NCBI GenBank assembly: GCA_958450365.1
Contig: CAUEEP010000733.1
Coordinates: forward strand, 2,886,001 to 2,950,000
Direction: 5' to 3'
DNA from: Mesorhabditis belari
Lineage: Eukaryota > Nematoda > Chromadorea > Rhabditida > Rhabditidae
Length of the DNA stretch: 64,000 nt
Each line of letters starts with the position of its first letter. Position 1 is the first letter of the stretch. Both the position numbers and the translations under genes were made by a program. The notes under the pieces were generated by a model. That model had not been told where the DNA came from and ran no database searches. It saw only the letters and a program-made list of their open reading frames with translations. Below, piece by piece: positions 1 to 13,100 of this stretch.

Positions 1-15
1 TGGCTTATTTTCCAG

Positions 16-3000
16 GGTACCGACGACTTGCCAGCCACTCAGAACCTCGATTTTCGAAGATGTATAGCATTTATTGGTAAGTTTAATTAATTATATGCTC
101 AATTTTAATAATTCTTTGTACCGTATTTTCTCTAATAGTAGTGCACCCAGAGCGTCCCCTAAATTTCTCGAAATCTCGAGAGCCGCTTATCAGAACCTAT
201 CGATGTGGGGTCGGAAAATGTAGCTGACAATGAGATCTAGTGGGGGATTAGATTATTGAGCTTCTGCAAAAGCTTGAAAACCGTAAAATAGACACCAACT
301 CGGCTCGGCGGGGTGCACTACTATTAGAGAGACTACGGTATTCTAGGTTGCGGTGCAACTTGGTTTCAATTACGGCCTATTGTAGGTGCTTTGCATTTAC
401 CTGAGCATTTGAAGAATAAACATATTGCTACTATAATATTTTTGTTAGCATATGACCCTTATCTAGATCAACAATATACCGTATTCTCTCTAATAGTAGT
501 GCACCCTGAGCATCCCCTAAATTGCTCGAAATCTCGAGAACCGCTTATCAGAACCTATCGATGTGGGGTCGGAAAATGTAGCTGACGATGAGATCTAGTG
601 GGGGATTAGATTATTGAGCTTGTGCGAAAGCTTGGAAACCGTAAAACTGTCATCAACTCGCCTCGCCGGGGTGCACTACTATTAGAGAAAATACAGTATA
701 TATAAAATATCTATTTAATTTTCCATTTTCAGGTGGCACATATTTTCTCATCATGACGACTTTTATCATACCGGTAGCCTGTTTTGCATCATGTGTGCTC
801 TTTTTGTTCCCACTTATGTTTATCAAGTGAGTTTAGATAAAGGAAATCGTTCTAATCAATTTTAAAGAAATGATTTGTTCAAAACATGTTTTTGAAATCA
901 ATTTTAATCTAGATAGGCGGCTTTAAAGATAAAAGATTTAATACTTTGTGCTTAAAAGCTGTAAACACGCGTGTTCTTGTGCACTGATAGTTCCTCTCCG
1001 TTTCTTTCTTTAGTTAACTTCGGCTAGAGTAAGGGAATCAAGTGCATTGTGGTGTAATGTTTAGCATAGTTGCCCGGTAAGCGAAAGATCACGGGTTCGA
1101 GTCCTGGCGGAGTACAAGTTTTTGATCTATCTTAGTTCTATCTTTATTTGAGACTTTTTAAAATTAAGCCTGCCAGAGAAGGTGTTTGCATTGTTTTCGA
1201 GCACAGAGAATACAAATGAAAAATTTTATCTTGAAAATCAGTCAAATTCTACAGTGAGCTCTACTCAGGCAACAAAACTGACTTTTTAAACTTTTTAATC
1301 ACAGAAAGCCAGTTCAGTCTCTTAGCAAGCTACAATAATCAATTTAATATCATAAATCAATCAAATTTTAGTATGAATCTATTCAACAAACTGGAGCAAC
1401 GATTGTGTCGTTTGGTGAACGATCATTGGGTGACAACAGCCTACTATTGTGGAGTACAAGGTGAATGTTTCAGCTCTGGCAATTTTCCTTTGCTAGCAAA
1501 CCATTTACCCTTTACCCTTTACCCTCTACTAACTCAATCACTGACATTTCTTTTCTTTTTCTCTTGCTCATGAACTTCTCATAAAGTTTTCCAAAATAAT
1601 TTCAAAAGCTTTGTCTATAATTTATGACATGTTTAGGCTTTGTTTTCAATTTTTCTCTAAACACATTAAGAAATTTATTTTTCTTCACAAAATCCACTCC
1701 TTTAGCGACTATTTTTATGCACTTTACGGTCAAAATTGAGACCAATTTCAAGAAACAGAGACATTCGAAAAGTAGAAAATCGGGGTTCTTTGAAAATTAA
1801 TGAAGCAACGATTGTGTCGTTTGGTGAACGATCATTGGGTGACAACGGCCTACTATTGTGGAAGTCTAACTATTAACATATAAAGAAAGCTAAAAGACTC
1901 AATTGTTGGGCTTTTTGTAATAGAATGTTACCCGTGTGCCCAAAATTAAAACCGATCTCCGGTTTAGTTATCCAATCCTTGAGCCTCAAAATAAGTTAGT
2001 TAGGCCAAAGTTAAGTAAAAAGCCGGTTGGAAGCAATTATAACGAACTTTAAATCTTACTCACAACACTTTAATCAATATGTTCAAGGCTTGAGGCCTTT
2101 TATATACAAAGAGTACTCCAAAACGCACGTGAACTCCTCAACAATCGTTAAGAGAGCACGTGCTTTCTTCTCTTTTCTTTGTCTTTTCTTTTCTTCTTTA
2201 TCCCATTCTTCTGCGCATTTCTCTTTTTTTTTTATTGACGAGCCTCTTTTGCCATTTTATTAGCACAATGGAAGAAAGAGGCAAATATTTAGATATCAAT
2301 GTATCATCAATGTGACTAATACATGAATTTGAAAGTTCTAGGGACCAGAAATAGACCTTAACTTTATTTTTAATCTTTTTAAGTCATGATTAGGCAATGC
2401 TTTAATGAGTAAAGATGTAATGATTAGGTAAAGATGTGCAAATCATTGACAAACTCAATATTGTGGTTCAAGAATTTCAAGAGTTTCAAGAATTATAGAA
2501 CTAAACGATGGAATTTAGTCCGAGAATATGGCACTGATGTGAGCCGTTTCATCGAATCGAAATGTCTGTACTTGGCCAATCATCTAGGTCTCGTCGATCA
2601 CTTCGTTGTGATGACATCATTGCACAATAGAGGGAATGTTTCCGGCAGTGTGAGTGATTAAAATGATTCGTTAGCGGCTGAATTTCGTAAGCGGCTATGA
2701 CATATAAACACTAATGTTAAAGCAAAGACTATATGTCTAATGACCAAGGGATTGGGAATAAAAAAAAACATAAAAAAGGATTCTACATTTGAATGTGCAA
2801 AACACTTTCATTCTATCTGCAACTATCTGCTAAATCGTTATCATCCTCAAAAAAACATTTAACCATCTTCAACATTTAGTGGATGTGGGTGATCTACAAC
2901 ATTTGGAAATTCACTCCACTTGGAGCCATGTGGACACTCCACGGAAATTTCTTTGTCAATGGAGGACCAAATCGAGTAAATCTAAAAGAATTTAATCGAA

Positions 3001-6000
3001 ATTTGCTAATTTTGTTTAAACTTTAAGCAAACTTTAAGTTTTAAACCATTAAAGTTTAAAGTTTGCTTAAAGTTTTATCATTCCGACATTCCAGAAAGCT
3101 GCTCTATTGGAAACGTTTAAAAAACATTTGAAGAATTTCTTCGCAAAGCACAATTACAGGTGAAAATTAGCAAAAAAAATCTTGAAATTTTTCTTTTTAG
3201 TTGGATTATTATGTATCCAGAGGGATCTCGTTTATATTTGATTCGAGAAAGTGCAGCAAGTTTTGCAAAGAAAAACGGATTGCAACCATTGCAACATTGT
3301 ACCTATCCAAGGACAGGAGCCGCTCACGCTGTTTTAGAGGTGCTTGGTCCACAAAAAGGTAAATAAATGATAAGATTTCTTTTAAATAATTCGAAATTTC
3401 ATTTAGAATTGTTGGTTTGCAAAAATTAGCTTTGAAAAAAAAAGCTTTTCTTTGAGTATTAAGATCAAAGAAGTTCTAAGAATTTTAATGAACTTTAAAA
3501 GTGAAAAATGAAAAGAAATCAAAAACATTTCAAAGTTAACCTTGTCGAAAATTGTCTATGAACTTGTCAACTCGCTTTTCAGATGGCGAAGTGGCTCGAA
3601 AAGGATCCGGTGAACCAGTGAAGTACATCATCGATGCAACTCTCGGCTATCCGAAAGGAAACGTCGTTGATATAGGTTTGCTCTTATTTTTAAAGCTCAT
3701 CGAAATATTACAATATTTATTTATCAAAATGCATAATTATCCGCAATTTTCTTAATCTCATCAGCTTGAAGGATTCGCTTTCCTTTCTGAGAATCGTCCA
3801 GAGAGGCCGCGACTAGGGACTGAAATTCAACAACTTTTCATTCAACAACTTTTAATCGAAATTTTAAAAGCTACCGTAAATAATGTAATAGTAATAGCAA
3901 GAATAACTGTAATAGCAAGAAATGCACTAAAATCTACTATTTAATAACGTGCCGTAAATACTGTAATAGTACCCCACCCCCATAATGACGGTGCGGAGTG
4001 TTGCATAGTCTAGCTTTAAACGCATTTTTCTCGCCACCCGTTTATGCTACAGTGTTCGTTTAAGTATTAAATGAAAGCTGAAATTCAGAGCTATTTTTTG
4101 ATACATAAGCGCGCATTGTAGCATAAACCAGTGTCGAGAAAAACTCGTTCAAAGCTCGACTACACAACACTCCGCTCCGTCATTATGGGGATGGGGTACT
4201 ATTACAGTATTTACGGTAGATATAATTTTATATCTATTTTTATATATTTTAAGCTATTATATATCTATTCTGTGATATAAAAGCTATTTTTCTAAAGCTA
4301 GAACAAAGTCCCGTCAAAAAACGTTCACCTACCTGTGCCACAGCTAAATCAGTGACTTGAAACTTTGAGGTGAAGTACATTGTTGGCTTTAGGAGGCACT
4401 TAAATTTGAATTGATAAGATTTAAGGCAAAGTTTATCTACCGTAATGATTTTGTAGGGGACTGTGGCCACTTCCCTTTCCCCGATGATCATCGGCGGTCG
4501 GGTGATGATCGTTCGGTTAAACCCAAGCGCTAGAACATCCCTTTCGGCGGCTGCCTAAAAATTTCTTATCACAATTCCCTGCTGAATATGGTTAATATTC
4601 AGAAACTTTGAGAAGAATTCAGTAATTTTATCTTCGCCTATGTTTTTAGAAGTTTTGGAGTTGAAAGAGCCTCTCACTACTAGTTTAGCTCGTTTAACTA
4701 ACCAAAACAAACAGGCTTTATTTGTTTATATAATGTTAGACTGATTAAAATGAAAGGCTTCAATCGATTTCTCGATCCTGAAATCCCTAGGCACAGCTAG
4801 CACAGCTATCTTTTTCTGGAGCCATCTACAAAGCAAAAGAAAAATCTCTGTAAATTATTGGCGAAGTATTCTTTGTGCGGCCGTGTAAACGCTTGTGATC
4901 TGGTAAACCCGTCCAGTGTAAAAGGTTCTCTTTTGGGATCATTTTTGCTAAAAATTCCGCATCCCGTTAAGCCATTGTGTCACTTAAAAAAGTCGCAAAG
5001 TCAAGAGAAAAATCCGATCGAATTTGAGCGTCTTTTCACTTGATTTTCTTAAGATTAATGGCCTAATAAAGTTCTTATCGGGTAAGTGATTAACATTTTA
5101 AAATTCAGCTTTCAAATATCCCAATCTCACCTTAATTCTCGGGTACTCAAATCGACTTTTTTCATCGGTACTCGCCGCAGTGACCAAACAAAACGTATCC
5201 GTTCCACACTCTTTCGCCATTTTTGCCGTATTCACCACATAATCGTGATCAACTTTAACAAAAAGATCCTAAAATTCAAAATTTATAACAATCCCAATCA
5301 TTTTCTCATTTTCTTTTACCGGATGTAGCCTTGATGAAGTGCCTAAAGCGCAAAATCCGACATCAAATCCTTCAAAGTCTTTCTTATGCTCGGAAAGGTT
5401 CTCGAAATCAATTTTTCTTTGTTCCTAAAACGAATTTTGAGTTTATTATTGTGAAACCTTTAAATATAAACTGTTTTCCTTTAAAATTTCATTCAAAATT
5501 TCCTTCAAATTACCAAATGCTTCGGCGGATTTGGCAAATCGATATCTCGTCGCCCGAAAAGAACAATTCTTGAGAAGCGGGGGTTTGCAGAAAGGGTCTA
5601 GAATTGAATTTTGAGAATAAAAAGCAGCACAAAGCTTTTAGATAACATTATTAGATTATAAAAATCCAAGCTTATTTGATAGTTAAGAATTTCTGATCCA
5701 TTTCCCTACCTCAACCAGCTGTTTCCCGACCATTCCACTCGCGCCAACGACAAACGCTTGCTTGGTGTTCATTTTGAGAAAAAAAAGCTAAAAGAAAATG
5801 TATAAATGACTTCTAAATTAGTATAAAATATATAAAATTAGCAAAATTTCCACCAAATCGATATAAAAGTTTATCATAAAGCATTCAGCAAAAGATTTTT
5901 TACTAAAGCTTTTAAGAAAAGGGTAATAAAACTACGATTTCTATAAATTGTAAGCAAAAAATAATGAAAAGCAAATGAAATATAAGTATAGAAGAATGCG

Positions 6001-7810
6001 AAAGTATTCATTTATTTGCCTTTGAGGAATGGGAGAGAGTTGAGAGAATGGAGGGGTTAGAGAGGGATTGGGAAGCGGGAAAGGAGTAGAACTAGAGTCT
6101 TCTCTGATGACAAGCAACGGGAGATTGTGGTTTATGTTCAACCTTTCTCCTTTACTAATTTAAGACTCACTTTGAGTCAGAAACCAGAAAATAGCTTGGT
6201 GTGAGTGGTTTGAGATGAATATGGTCATTTTGAAATATCTAACAAATGGAGCTTTTCCTTACTCGAACATTTCTTGATGTGAAGTTCTACAAGTTATGAA
6301 GTAAAGCTAATGTTGATGCAAAGGTAGATCTAAAGATTGAACACCTTTTCAATTTCCTTCAGCATCTATGAAATAATGAATAACCCGACAATGAACCAAA
6401 GCTTTTGCAAGGGAAAAGCTTTAATTAAAGAACAACCTCAGCTTTCCTATATTATAGTTATAGAGTTATACTTACAATGTTTGAATGAATATTAGAGCAA
6501 TCGGTATCTTCAAACAAAAAAAGACAAATACATCAATATATCCCCAAAAATTAGTTCATTGGGGATCTAACTGACGAATAATTTTTAGACGATCAAATAA
6601 TCAAATCCAATCCAATTCCAGGATTTCTCTATCAAATTCAAACGATTCAATCCAATCCAATTCCAGGTTCCACAATCATGGGCGATTTCCCATTGAATGA
6701 TCCCTCCATCGCCATTCACTACGATGTCATCCCAGTGAAGCCTGAATGGGCAAATGAGGAGAAATTGCAAGAATTTTTGTATGAACGGTAAGAGTTCTCC
6801 GATTTCAATGAACAACAGCATTTCTCTAGATATCGCCGAAAAGATGAGCTCCTCAACGAATTCTACAAAACGGGTCAATTCCCGGGTGAATCAAGAGGAA
6901 CGGTGCAAGTGAATGGATGGTTGATGTTGAGGGCACAGGTCAGATATTGATCTGTTTTAAAACTAACTAAAAATATATCATGTCAGAACAGAAAAAGATC
7001 TAATTTCGATAGTTCTAGGCATTTTAAGCATGTAGGGGTGTTCTACGCAAGCTCTAGAGTCAGGATCTCGTCCTAGATGGCTCAGGCTAAGACTCGATCT
7101 CAATCTGACTCAGTTACTCCAGCACTTGTGGCTCAGAACAAAACCTAGCTCCAGGCTGACCTAGGCATGGCTTGTGGGCTAATAAGGGAGAGTTTCAAAG
7201 AGGGTGTGAGACTCTTATCTCACCTATAAGCAGCTATCAGTAGTGGCCTAGGCTATGAAACTGATGGGGTCTTTGGTCCCGGGTTTGATCACTCTCGCCA
7301 TCTAGCATTTTGCTTTTTTGTAAAACTTTGGCAAAACATTTTTTGGAGTTCCTAAAGTGTTTGTTTTCATTTTTTTAAAGTCTTTTTTTCTTTTTGAATT
7401 CCTAAGATTTAAACCAGGTTTGTGAATCAGACTTGAATCCAAACTAGCTCAGGATAAGGCTGCTGGTCAGACCCGGTACTTTGTTTTAAAGTCATTTTCT
7501 AGCCTAGGTAAAAGCTTGCAAAAGCTATCAAGTCTTAAGCTGACCTAATCTTTGATTCTAAAATCACAGCCTTAGACAGGTAGCTGGTACAAAGTAGAGT
7601 ACAAAGTACAGTACAAAGTAGAGTACAAAGTATCGTACAAAGTAGAGTACAAAGTATCGTACAAAGTAGAGTACAAAGTAGAGTACAAAGTTTGCTAATT
7701 GTCCTTTTTTTCAGGTGTTTTGGATGGGCTCGTACTACTTGCATCACATTTTGTGGATTAAACCCTTGTGGACTTTCGTTGTCGCGTGTCTTTATTCGAT
7801 GATCTTCTAA
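16..7810 (+). CDS. Lysophospholipid acyltransferase (LCLAT1/AGPAT5 class, nematode acl-8/9/10-like), 5'-partial
   Basis: A membrane acyltransferase that would move an acyl chain from acyl-CoA onto a lysophospholipid, probably in the ER. Exons read by eye: 16-76, 733-826, 1372-1460, 2519-2649, 2880-2975, 3095-3159, 3201-3358, 3583-3675, 6667-6787, 6830-6938, 7715-7810. All junctions are GT-AG and the phases agree, giving 370 visible residues ending in TAA. The N-terminus lies outside the window. The second exon encodes a hydrophobic membrane segment. The acyltransferase motifs are present: NHLGLVDH (NHx4D, catalytic) in exon 4 and YPEGSR (substrate binding) in exon 7. A hydrophobic C-terminus follows (last exon). 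The LGDFP-like block found in LCLAT1 appears here as MGDFPLNDP. The intron 3676-6666 houses an opposite-strand gene. Class assignment is confident; the exact paralogue and acyl specificity are not. Confidence 0.88.
119..340. mobile_element. MITE-like TIR element, copy 1
   Basis: A 222-bp element in acyltransferase intron 1. The ends are inverted: taccgtattttctctaatag at the left and ctattagagagactacggta at the right, followed internally by gtgcacc and ggtgcac. No ORF spans it, so it is non-autonomous. A second copy of the same length lies 137 bp downstream. Confidence 0.75.
477..698. mobile_element. MITE-like TIR element, copy 2
   Basis: The same 222-bp element as at 119-340, same orientation, with scattered substitutions. 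Its right end has decayed (atacagta instead of ctacggta). Both copies lie in the first visible intron of the acyltransferase gene. Confidence 0.75.
1051..1115 (+). pseudogene. tRNA-like relic
   Basis: The 3' part has a good B box (GGTTCGAGTCC, about 1093-1103) preceded by CCGGTAAGCGAA, which also occurs in the tRNA-like sequence at 22608. The 5' half does not fold into a normal acceptor or D arm. Probably a decayed tRNA gene in an acyltransferase intron. Confidence 0.4.
1800..1862 (+). repeat. Partial duplicate of acyltransferase exon 3
   Basis: About 60 bp repeat the coding exon at about 1393-1452 nearly base for base (one clear difference, acagcc versus acggcc). They lie 400 bp downstream in the following intron. 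The copy ends before a usable 5' splice site, so it is probably not spliced in. Confidence 0.8.
3724..5772 (-). CDS. HTATIP2/TIP30-like NAD(P)-binding oxidoreductase, nested in the acyltransferase intron
   Basis: A small atypical short-chain dehydrogenase-type protein of the HTATIP2 (CC3/TIP30) family. Exons (5' to 3'): 5710-5772, 5514-5597, 5320-5400, 5131-5268, 4333-4554, 3724-3819. All are phase 0 with GT-AG junctions, totalling 227 residues and a TGA stop. The N-terminus has the Rossmann motif FVVGASGMVG, followed by IVLFGRRDIDLP, FDVGFCALGTS, DHDYVVNTA and FNRTIITRPP, matching the order of blocks in HTATIP2. A TTTTAG site 16 bp before the ATG looks like a spliced-leader acceptor. The whole gene sits on the strand opposite its host within one intron (3676-6666), so it must have its own promoter. 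Vertebrate HTATIP2 has been linked to apoptosis and transport regulation; the nematode role is unknown. Its last intron contains a TIR element. Confidence 0.85.
3949..4218. mobile_element. TIR element, TACCGTAAATACTNTAATAG family (diverged copy)
   Basis: About 270 bp with complementary ends: ccgtaaatactgtaatagta at the left and tactattacagtatttacgg at the right, continuing into ccccaccccc and ggggatgggg. No ORF. It lies within an intron of the nested HTATIP2-like gene. Related copies are at 29866 and 34535. Confidence 0.75.
7571..7694. repeat. Minisatellite, unit about 11 bp
   Basis: About ten tandem units alternating between gtacaaagtagagtacaaag and variants with atc. It lies just before the last exon of the acyltransferase gene, so it sits close to that exon's acceptor. 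Confidence 0.85.
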
Positions 7811-8456
7811 TGTTTTTCTAATTCTACAACTGAATTTCTTGATTTATCTTAAAATTCTGGTATTTCACATGTAAATTTCCCTCAATTTCGGGTGTAAACT
7901 GTGGTTTTTTTTGTCCATTCTTTTTAGCCAAATACAGTAATTCAATTAAAAGAGAAAACGGGTTACTGTATTTTATCCGTTTTATAAATTTCATAGCCTA
8001 AAAGTGCCAACGATTTCTCGGTTCATTTTTTTTGCTACAATTAAATACTTAAACTTGTATGTAAACTGGTTTTATGTAAATTCTTTTATGATAGGATAGT
8101 AATTTGGAGTGTAACGGTCATTGAATACCTTTGGAAAGCCGTATTCTGTTACCAGATTTTCTAAAAATGACGATTTTCCCGTTTCAACTCCTATTTTTTT
8201 CTCTAATTTTCTCTAATTTTTCTCTTATTTTTGGTCCTTCTTGATTTCACGACGAAACGTTATTTGTATATCATAGTTTATGTGATGCAAATCGTTTTTA
8301 AGATAAATATTATAAATATTTTCATTTCCACAAGGTATACGTTCCTAGTTATAAACGGATGTGGACTAGAATTTGGGTTAAGTTAAAAAGAGTGGATCCC
8401 TTTTGATCAGCCATCTAGGAGCCATCTCTAACACACCGACAACCCAACTCAACTCC
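7811..8456. other. Intergenic, no feature seen
   Basis: AT-rich downstream flank of the acyltransferase gene. I see no exon, RNA gene or repeat beyond short A/T runs. Confidence 0.5.
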
Positions 8457-9001
8457 TCCAACGTATTAGAGGGGAGTCCCTGTGAAATGACCGACCTGTA
8501 CTGCAGTTGCATAGACCCGGAAGATACGTATCTTTATTTACAGTAGTACAATAAGATGAATAGATTAGAAATCAGTGTAAGGGGAAGGGGGCACTCCAAA
8601 ATGAGAGTCTCACTTGTCCTCCTAGGCAATCCTAAGGATCTCCTCTTCTCGGCAATAAAAGAATAAGCACAGGGGAGAACACATTTGCATAAGAATAGAC
8701 AAATCATTCAATAATAACAAGAACAACTAAAATATCCAACGTATTAGAGGGGAGTCCCTGTGAAATGACCGACCTGTACTGCAGTTGCATAGACATATGT
8801 ATCTTCATTTACAGTAGTACAATAAGACGAAGAGATTACAAATAAGTGTAAGGGGGAAGGGGGACTCCAAATGAGTCTCACTTGTCCTCCTAGGCAATCC
8901 CAAGGATCTCCCCTTCTCGGCAATAAAAGAATAAGCACAGGGGAGAACACATTTGCATAAGAATAGACAAATCATTCAATAATAACAATAGTAACTAAAA
9001 T
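8457..9001. repeat. Tandem duplication, period about 279 bp
   Basis: Two head-to-tail copies begin at about 8457 and 8736 with tccaacgtattagaggggag and end in aataataacaa. They are very similar apart from small indels (such as the loss of cccggaag in the second copy). No convincing coding frame is shared by both copies, and I do not recognise the sequence. Confidence 0.85.
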
Positions 9002-10141
9002 ATCAGTTTGGCTCGGAGCTGAAAAAGGTGAAATTTTCAATTACTGACTCGACTGACGCCTGAAATTTGCCAAAATCAAAAATCAAACATCAAACAAGAT
9101 CAAAAATGTAATTTTCTCAAACTAAAACTTTCTCAGAAAAGCCTTACCAATTTCTTCACTTCTTTATTACGTTGAGATACTCGTACAAAGCAGGATGCTG
9201 TCGCTATTTTGTGGAGACAATTATGAACTAAACAAAAAAAAACTTGCTATAACGAAACTACTTTCCAAACTTGTTATAACTAAGTTTTTGACACTAATCT
9301 TTTATTTCTTTCAAATATCAATCTTTACAATACACTTTTTCTTTAAATTACGTTTTTAGACGTTAGATCGACGACTGTATGTCCCGGGAGAAGGCTTTTG
9401 GATAGATACTAAAAATATTTTAATCTCTTCTTTTTCAAATTGTGATTACTCGCTCATTGCATCCAACTCCTGGTGGAGTGTGCCAGAAAGTCGTTTTCGA
9501 GCACAGAAATTATGAATAATGCTTTTTGATCGTAATCAATTGTTTGCCTTTGAGCTTAGCGTAATTATTGTTGTTTTATTGGTTAGCTGGGTACGAAATG
9601 TCGGACTTAATTTATGCTCGCATTCTCGGAAATCAAAAGATTAGCAAAAAAAGGATGTTCTTTCTTTCGAAAGTTGGAAGTTCAGAAGTTTTTTCGAAAA
9701 AATTGATCATCGGGAATGGAGTTGGGGCAAACCTAATACAACTTAATACAAATTTTTGTAATTAGAAACCTCTGAACTGCTCTTGCAAATAATTTAGAGT
9801 GCTTGGGCAGAAAAAAAAGGTCACTGGCGCAAAAATAAACATCCAATCGTTTTCCAATAGCTAAAGTGACCTGCTAGTAAGTAAGATTCTTGTGTTTTTT
9901 CAAGTCAATTTTTAAATAAACATTACAAAACTTTTATTTGACTACAAAGCTTACTTTTAATACTTTAACTGCATTGCAAAAGAGGAAAAAGCTCAGATTT
10001 AAACTTTTAAATTAAAAATAACACATCAGCACATAGTAAAAGCAGGACTATTTGAAAACTTTTGAAAAGGTGGCAGGATCTGGGAATGGGAAAAGAGATT
10101 TGGTTTTATTTAGAAAAATAAAAACAAAAGCAATAACATTT
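9002..10141. other. Intergenic, 3' flank of alpha-spectrin
   Basis: AT-rich. Only short ORFs without splice or codon support. The part next to 10141 is presumably spectrin 3' UTR. Confidence 0.5.
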
Positions 10142-13100
10142 TTAGCTTTGGAACATGGTGTGCACAAATTGTTCATAGTCGAGACCGCCGGGGATATTTC
10201 GGCTTGAGATCGCGTCCAGATAAGGCTTCATACGCTGAATGCAGAACTCGGCTTGCTCGGGAGTCAGATTCTGAAATCAATTCACTAGTTTTCTTTTTAA
10301 GACTCATTTTGGCTTTCTTTGGCCTTAATCTTTAACTTTTATGGATGTTAGAGTCCCTTGCCGATTTTGATTTAACAATCTAATTAAACTTCAGAGTTAT
10401 GTATGATTTAATAAAGTCTAAAATCTATCTAACATCTAACAAAGCTTAAGTCTGAAGAAATAAGTTCTTTAGTGCAAAGAACTTATTTCTGCAAAAACTT
10501 ACTGCATAGAGCTCCTCTGCAGTAACATATGGACGGAATTCCTTTGACAAAGCACGGAAAGCGCTCTCGATCTCTTCAGATGATTGGATGTTCTCGGTTT
10601 CTTTAGAGATCATGAACGCCATGTACTCTTGCAGATTTACCCAACCATCTCTGAAATTGGTTTCTTTGGTTTACTAGTTGCAAATAGCCAATAAGTAATT
10701 GTGTAATAAAGTAAAGAAATTAAAGAATTTGGAACCAAGGGGAATTGAACCCTTGACCTTCTGCTTACGGGGGCAGATTTTCTACCATTGAGCTATAAGT
10801 TTACCTCTGTGGATCAACAATGTCCAGAATTCTGTTGAACTCGGGCTCGGGTTGTCCCTCGTCAACCATCGGGAGATCGTAACCCAACGCGCGCAGACAA
10901 GACTTGAACTGCTGGTGATCAAGTCGACCGCACTTCTCCTGGAAATCGTAAGGTTTATCGTAAGGTTTTATTTGATTGGGTTAGCTACTTTAGATTTTGA
11001 ATTGATTAGATTGCGAGATCAATTTTGATTGTTTTCTTCTGTTTTCCAACCTTATCGAAATGCTTGAACATCATGGAGAATTCGCGAAGTGCCTCCTCGG
11101 TAACTCCGGACTGGTTGCGAGCTTGGATCTGTTGCTCCAAATTGTGTTGCATTCTCATCGCCAATTGCTCCAATTGATCATAAGCTTGAGCAAGGCCGAC
11201 TGTCGAGTGTTCGGTGTAACTAAAGAACTTTTTGAGTATTGTAACATTTCAATTCATAAAGTCAATAGTATCTTTTAAAAAAAACTCACCGATTGTCAAG
11301 AATGAGATTCCTCTCCAAGAGTGCTCCTTGTTCTTCAATCTTTCGCAATTGGGCCTTGTTTGCGCGAATGTCAGCGGCTTTCTTTTTCAGGACCTAGAGT
11401 CGAAAGTTGTAAACAAGTTTCGAAAAAGTTTGACTAGAGAATGACTAGAGGATTTCTTTGTTATCCCATGATGAAATCAATTTCTATGCTTACCTCCAGC
11501 TGTTCCTCAAGTGTTCCAACGGCTTCCATCATTTCCTGACGAGTTTGCGTTAACCAGTTGTGGAAAGCGTTCGCCAAGCGAGCAAAATCGCGACGAAGAC
11601 TGAAATTTTGTCATATAAAGTGCTAAAGTTTTAGTCGAAATTTGGAGCTCATTACTTGAATTGAAGACTAAAATACTTTAGAGTAGCTACCCTGTTTAAC
11701 TTTGCTAAGGTTTTTAGACTATTTCAAGAAGATCTTCAAGAATGAGATTCCTCTCCAAGAGTGCTCCTTGTTCTCCTTGTTCAACTCACCGATCGTTCTC
11801 CTCTTGTCTCGCCTTTTCCCTATTCAACTCGGTCTCTCGTTCCTTGATGATCTTCTGGAGATTTCGCCATGTCTAAAGATATTTCTATTCTGTGAAATCT
11901 ACTATATATAAAAGAGCAATCCATCCGTTTGTACGAGCTTTTCTCAGCCGTCTTTAGATCAAAAAAGTCTCCAAATATAGTATAGTTGTGCCATTTAAAT
12001 TAAAAATCAAAATAGAGTAGCACGATGGGTCGAACCCGGATCGTGTAAACCGTAGACAAGCGCACTCCCGACTGCGCCACGGCGACAACAAAACGGGTGG
12101 TATGCCGTATGTCCCAAAACATCAAAACTCGCCATCAGGCGGTTTTTTTTGGATAGTAGTCTATAAGACACTTGAGCTACCGTAACCATCACTTTACCAA
12201 AGCAAAATTTCCTTCAAATTTTATCCATTTTATTTCGATTTTAAGCTAAACTTTTGTCACTTTTAAAATTCTTTCTCTATGAGCAATAAGTGCAATAATT
12301 TTCATTCAAACCTCCTCCAAAGCATCCATCGTAAACCAAGTGTACGGATTGGGGCCAACATTGAAGGATTTGATCTGAATTGAATTAAAGTCTAAGTTAA
12401 TCAATGAATGGCACTCACTCTGCGATCGAGTGATTGAAGTTGAACAAAGTCTTCTTCAGCTGAAGCCAACGACGCTTGGAACTCGTCGTGAGCTTGACGA
12501 AGAGCCACGATTTCTTCCAAAGAGTTGCAACTGAATTTTTTTTTTTAATTTTATCTATTTCACAGTATGCTATTCAGTTATTCATCGTTTCAACTCACCG
12601 AACAGGATCCGTTAAATCCTCCTCTGCATTCTCAAACCATGAGTTGAAAGTCGAGGCCTTTTTCGCGAACATCAAGTACAACTCTTCGATCTGTCTGTAC
12701 TGTTCTTGCATCTTCAACAATTTCTGTCGTCTTCCCTCCGAGTTATTCAACAATTGTTGCCAACGAGCGATCACATTGTCATATCGTTTATTCACAGCCG
12801 GTGTCTGGGCATGCTTATTCGCAATCAATTGATCCCTCAACTCTGTGCATCGCTGAATACCATCGTGCTCAAAGTTGTTCAGCCCGGTATCGAAAGCATC
12901 GTGTTTATTGAGAAGGATTTGCACAGAGGATAAATCTCGTCCATAATCGTCGGAACGAACGAGGATCTCCTTATCAGCGATCCATCCCTCAACCACATCG
13001 CATTTCCAAACGAATTGCATATACGCATAGTTGTCGTTGAGTTTCTGGAGGCGATAGACAGCCAAATTGTCAATCTCGGCAAGACGGTTGCGTAGTTGCT

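Noticed and set aside
4858..5043. 61-codon + strand open frame MAKYSLCGR...
   Set aside because: It lies in an intron of the HTATIP2-like gene, between exons 5131-5268 and 4333-4554, with no homology or splice support.
7535..7747. Cys/Leu/Thr repeat protein on the - strand
   Set aside because: It is a translation of the minisatellite in the last acyltransferase intron.
12476..12832. 118-codon + strand frame within the spectrin region, and many similar ones
   Set aside because: Shadow of spectrin repeat exons on the - strand, crossing their splice sites.
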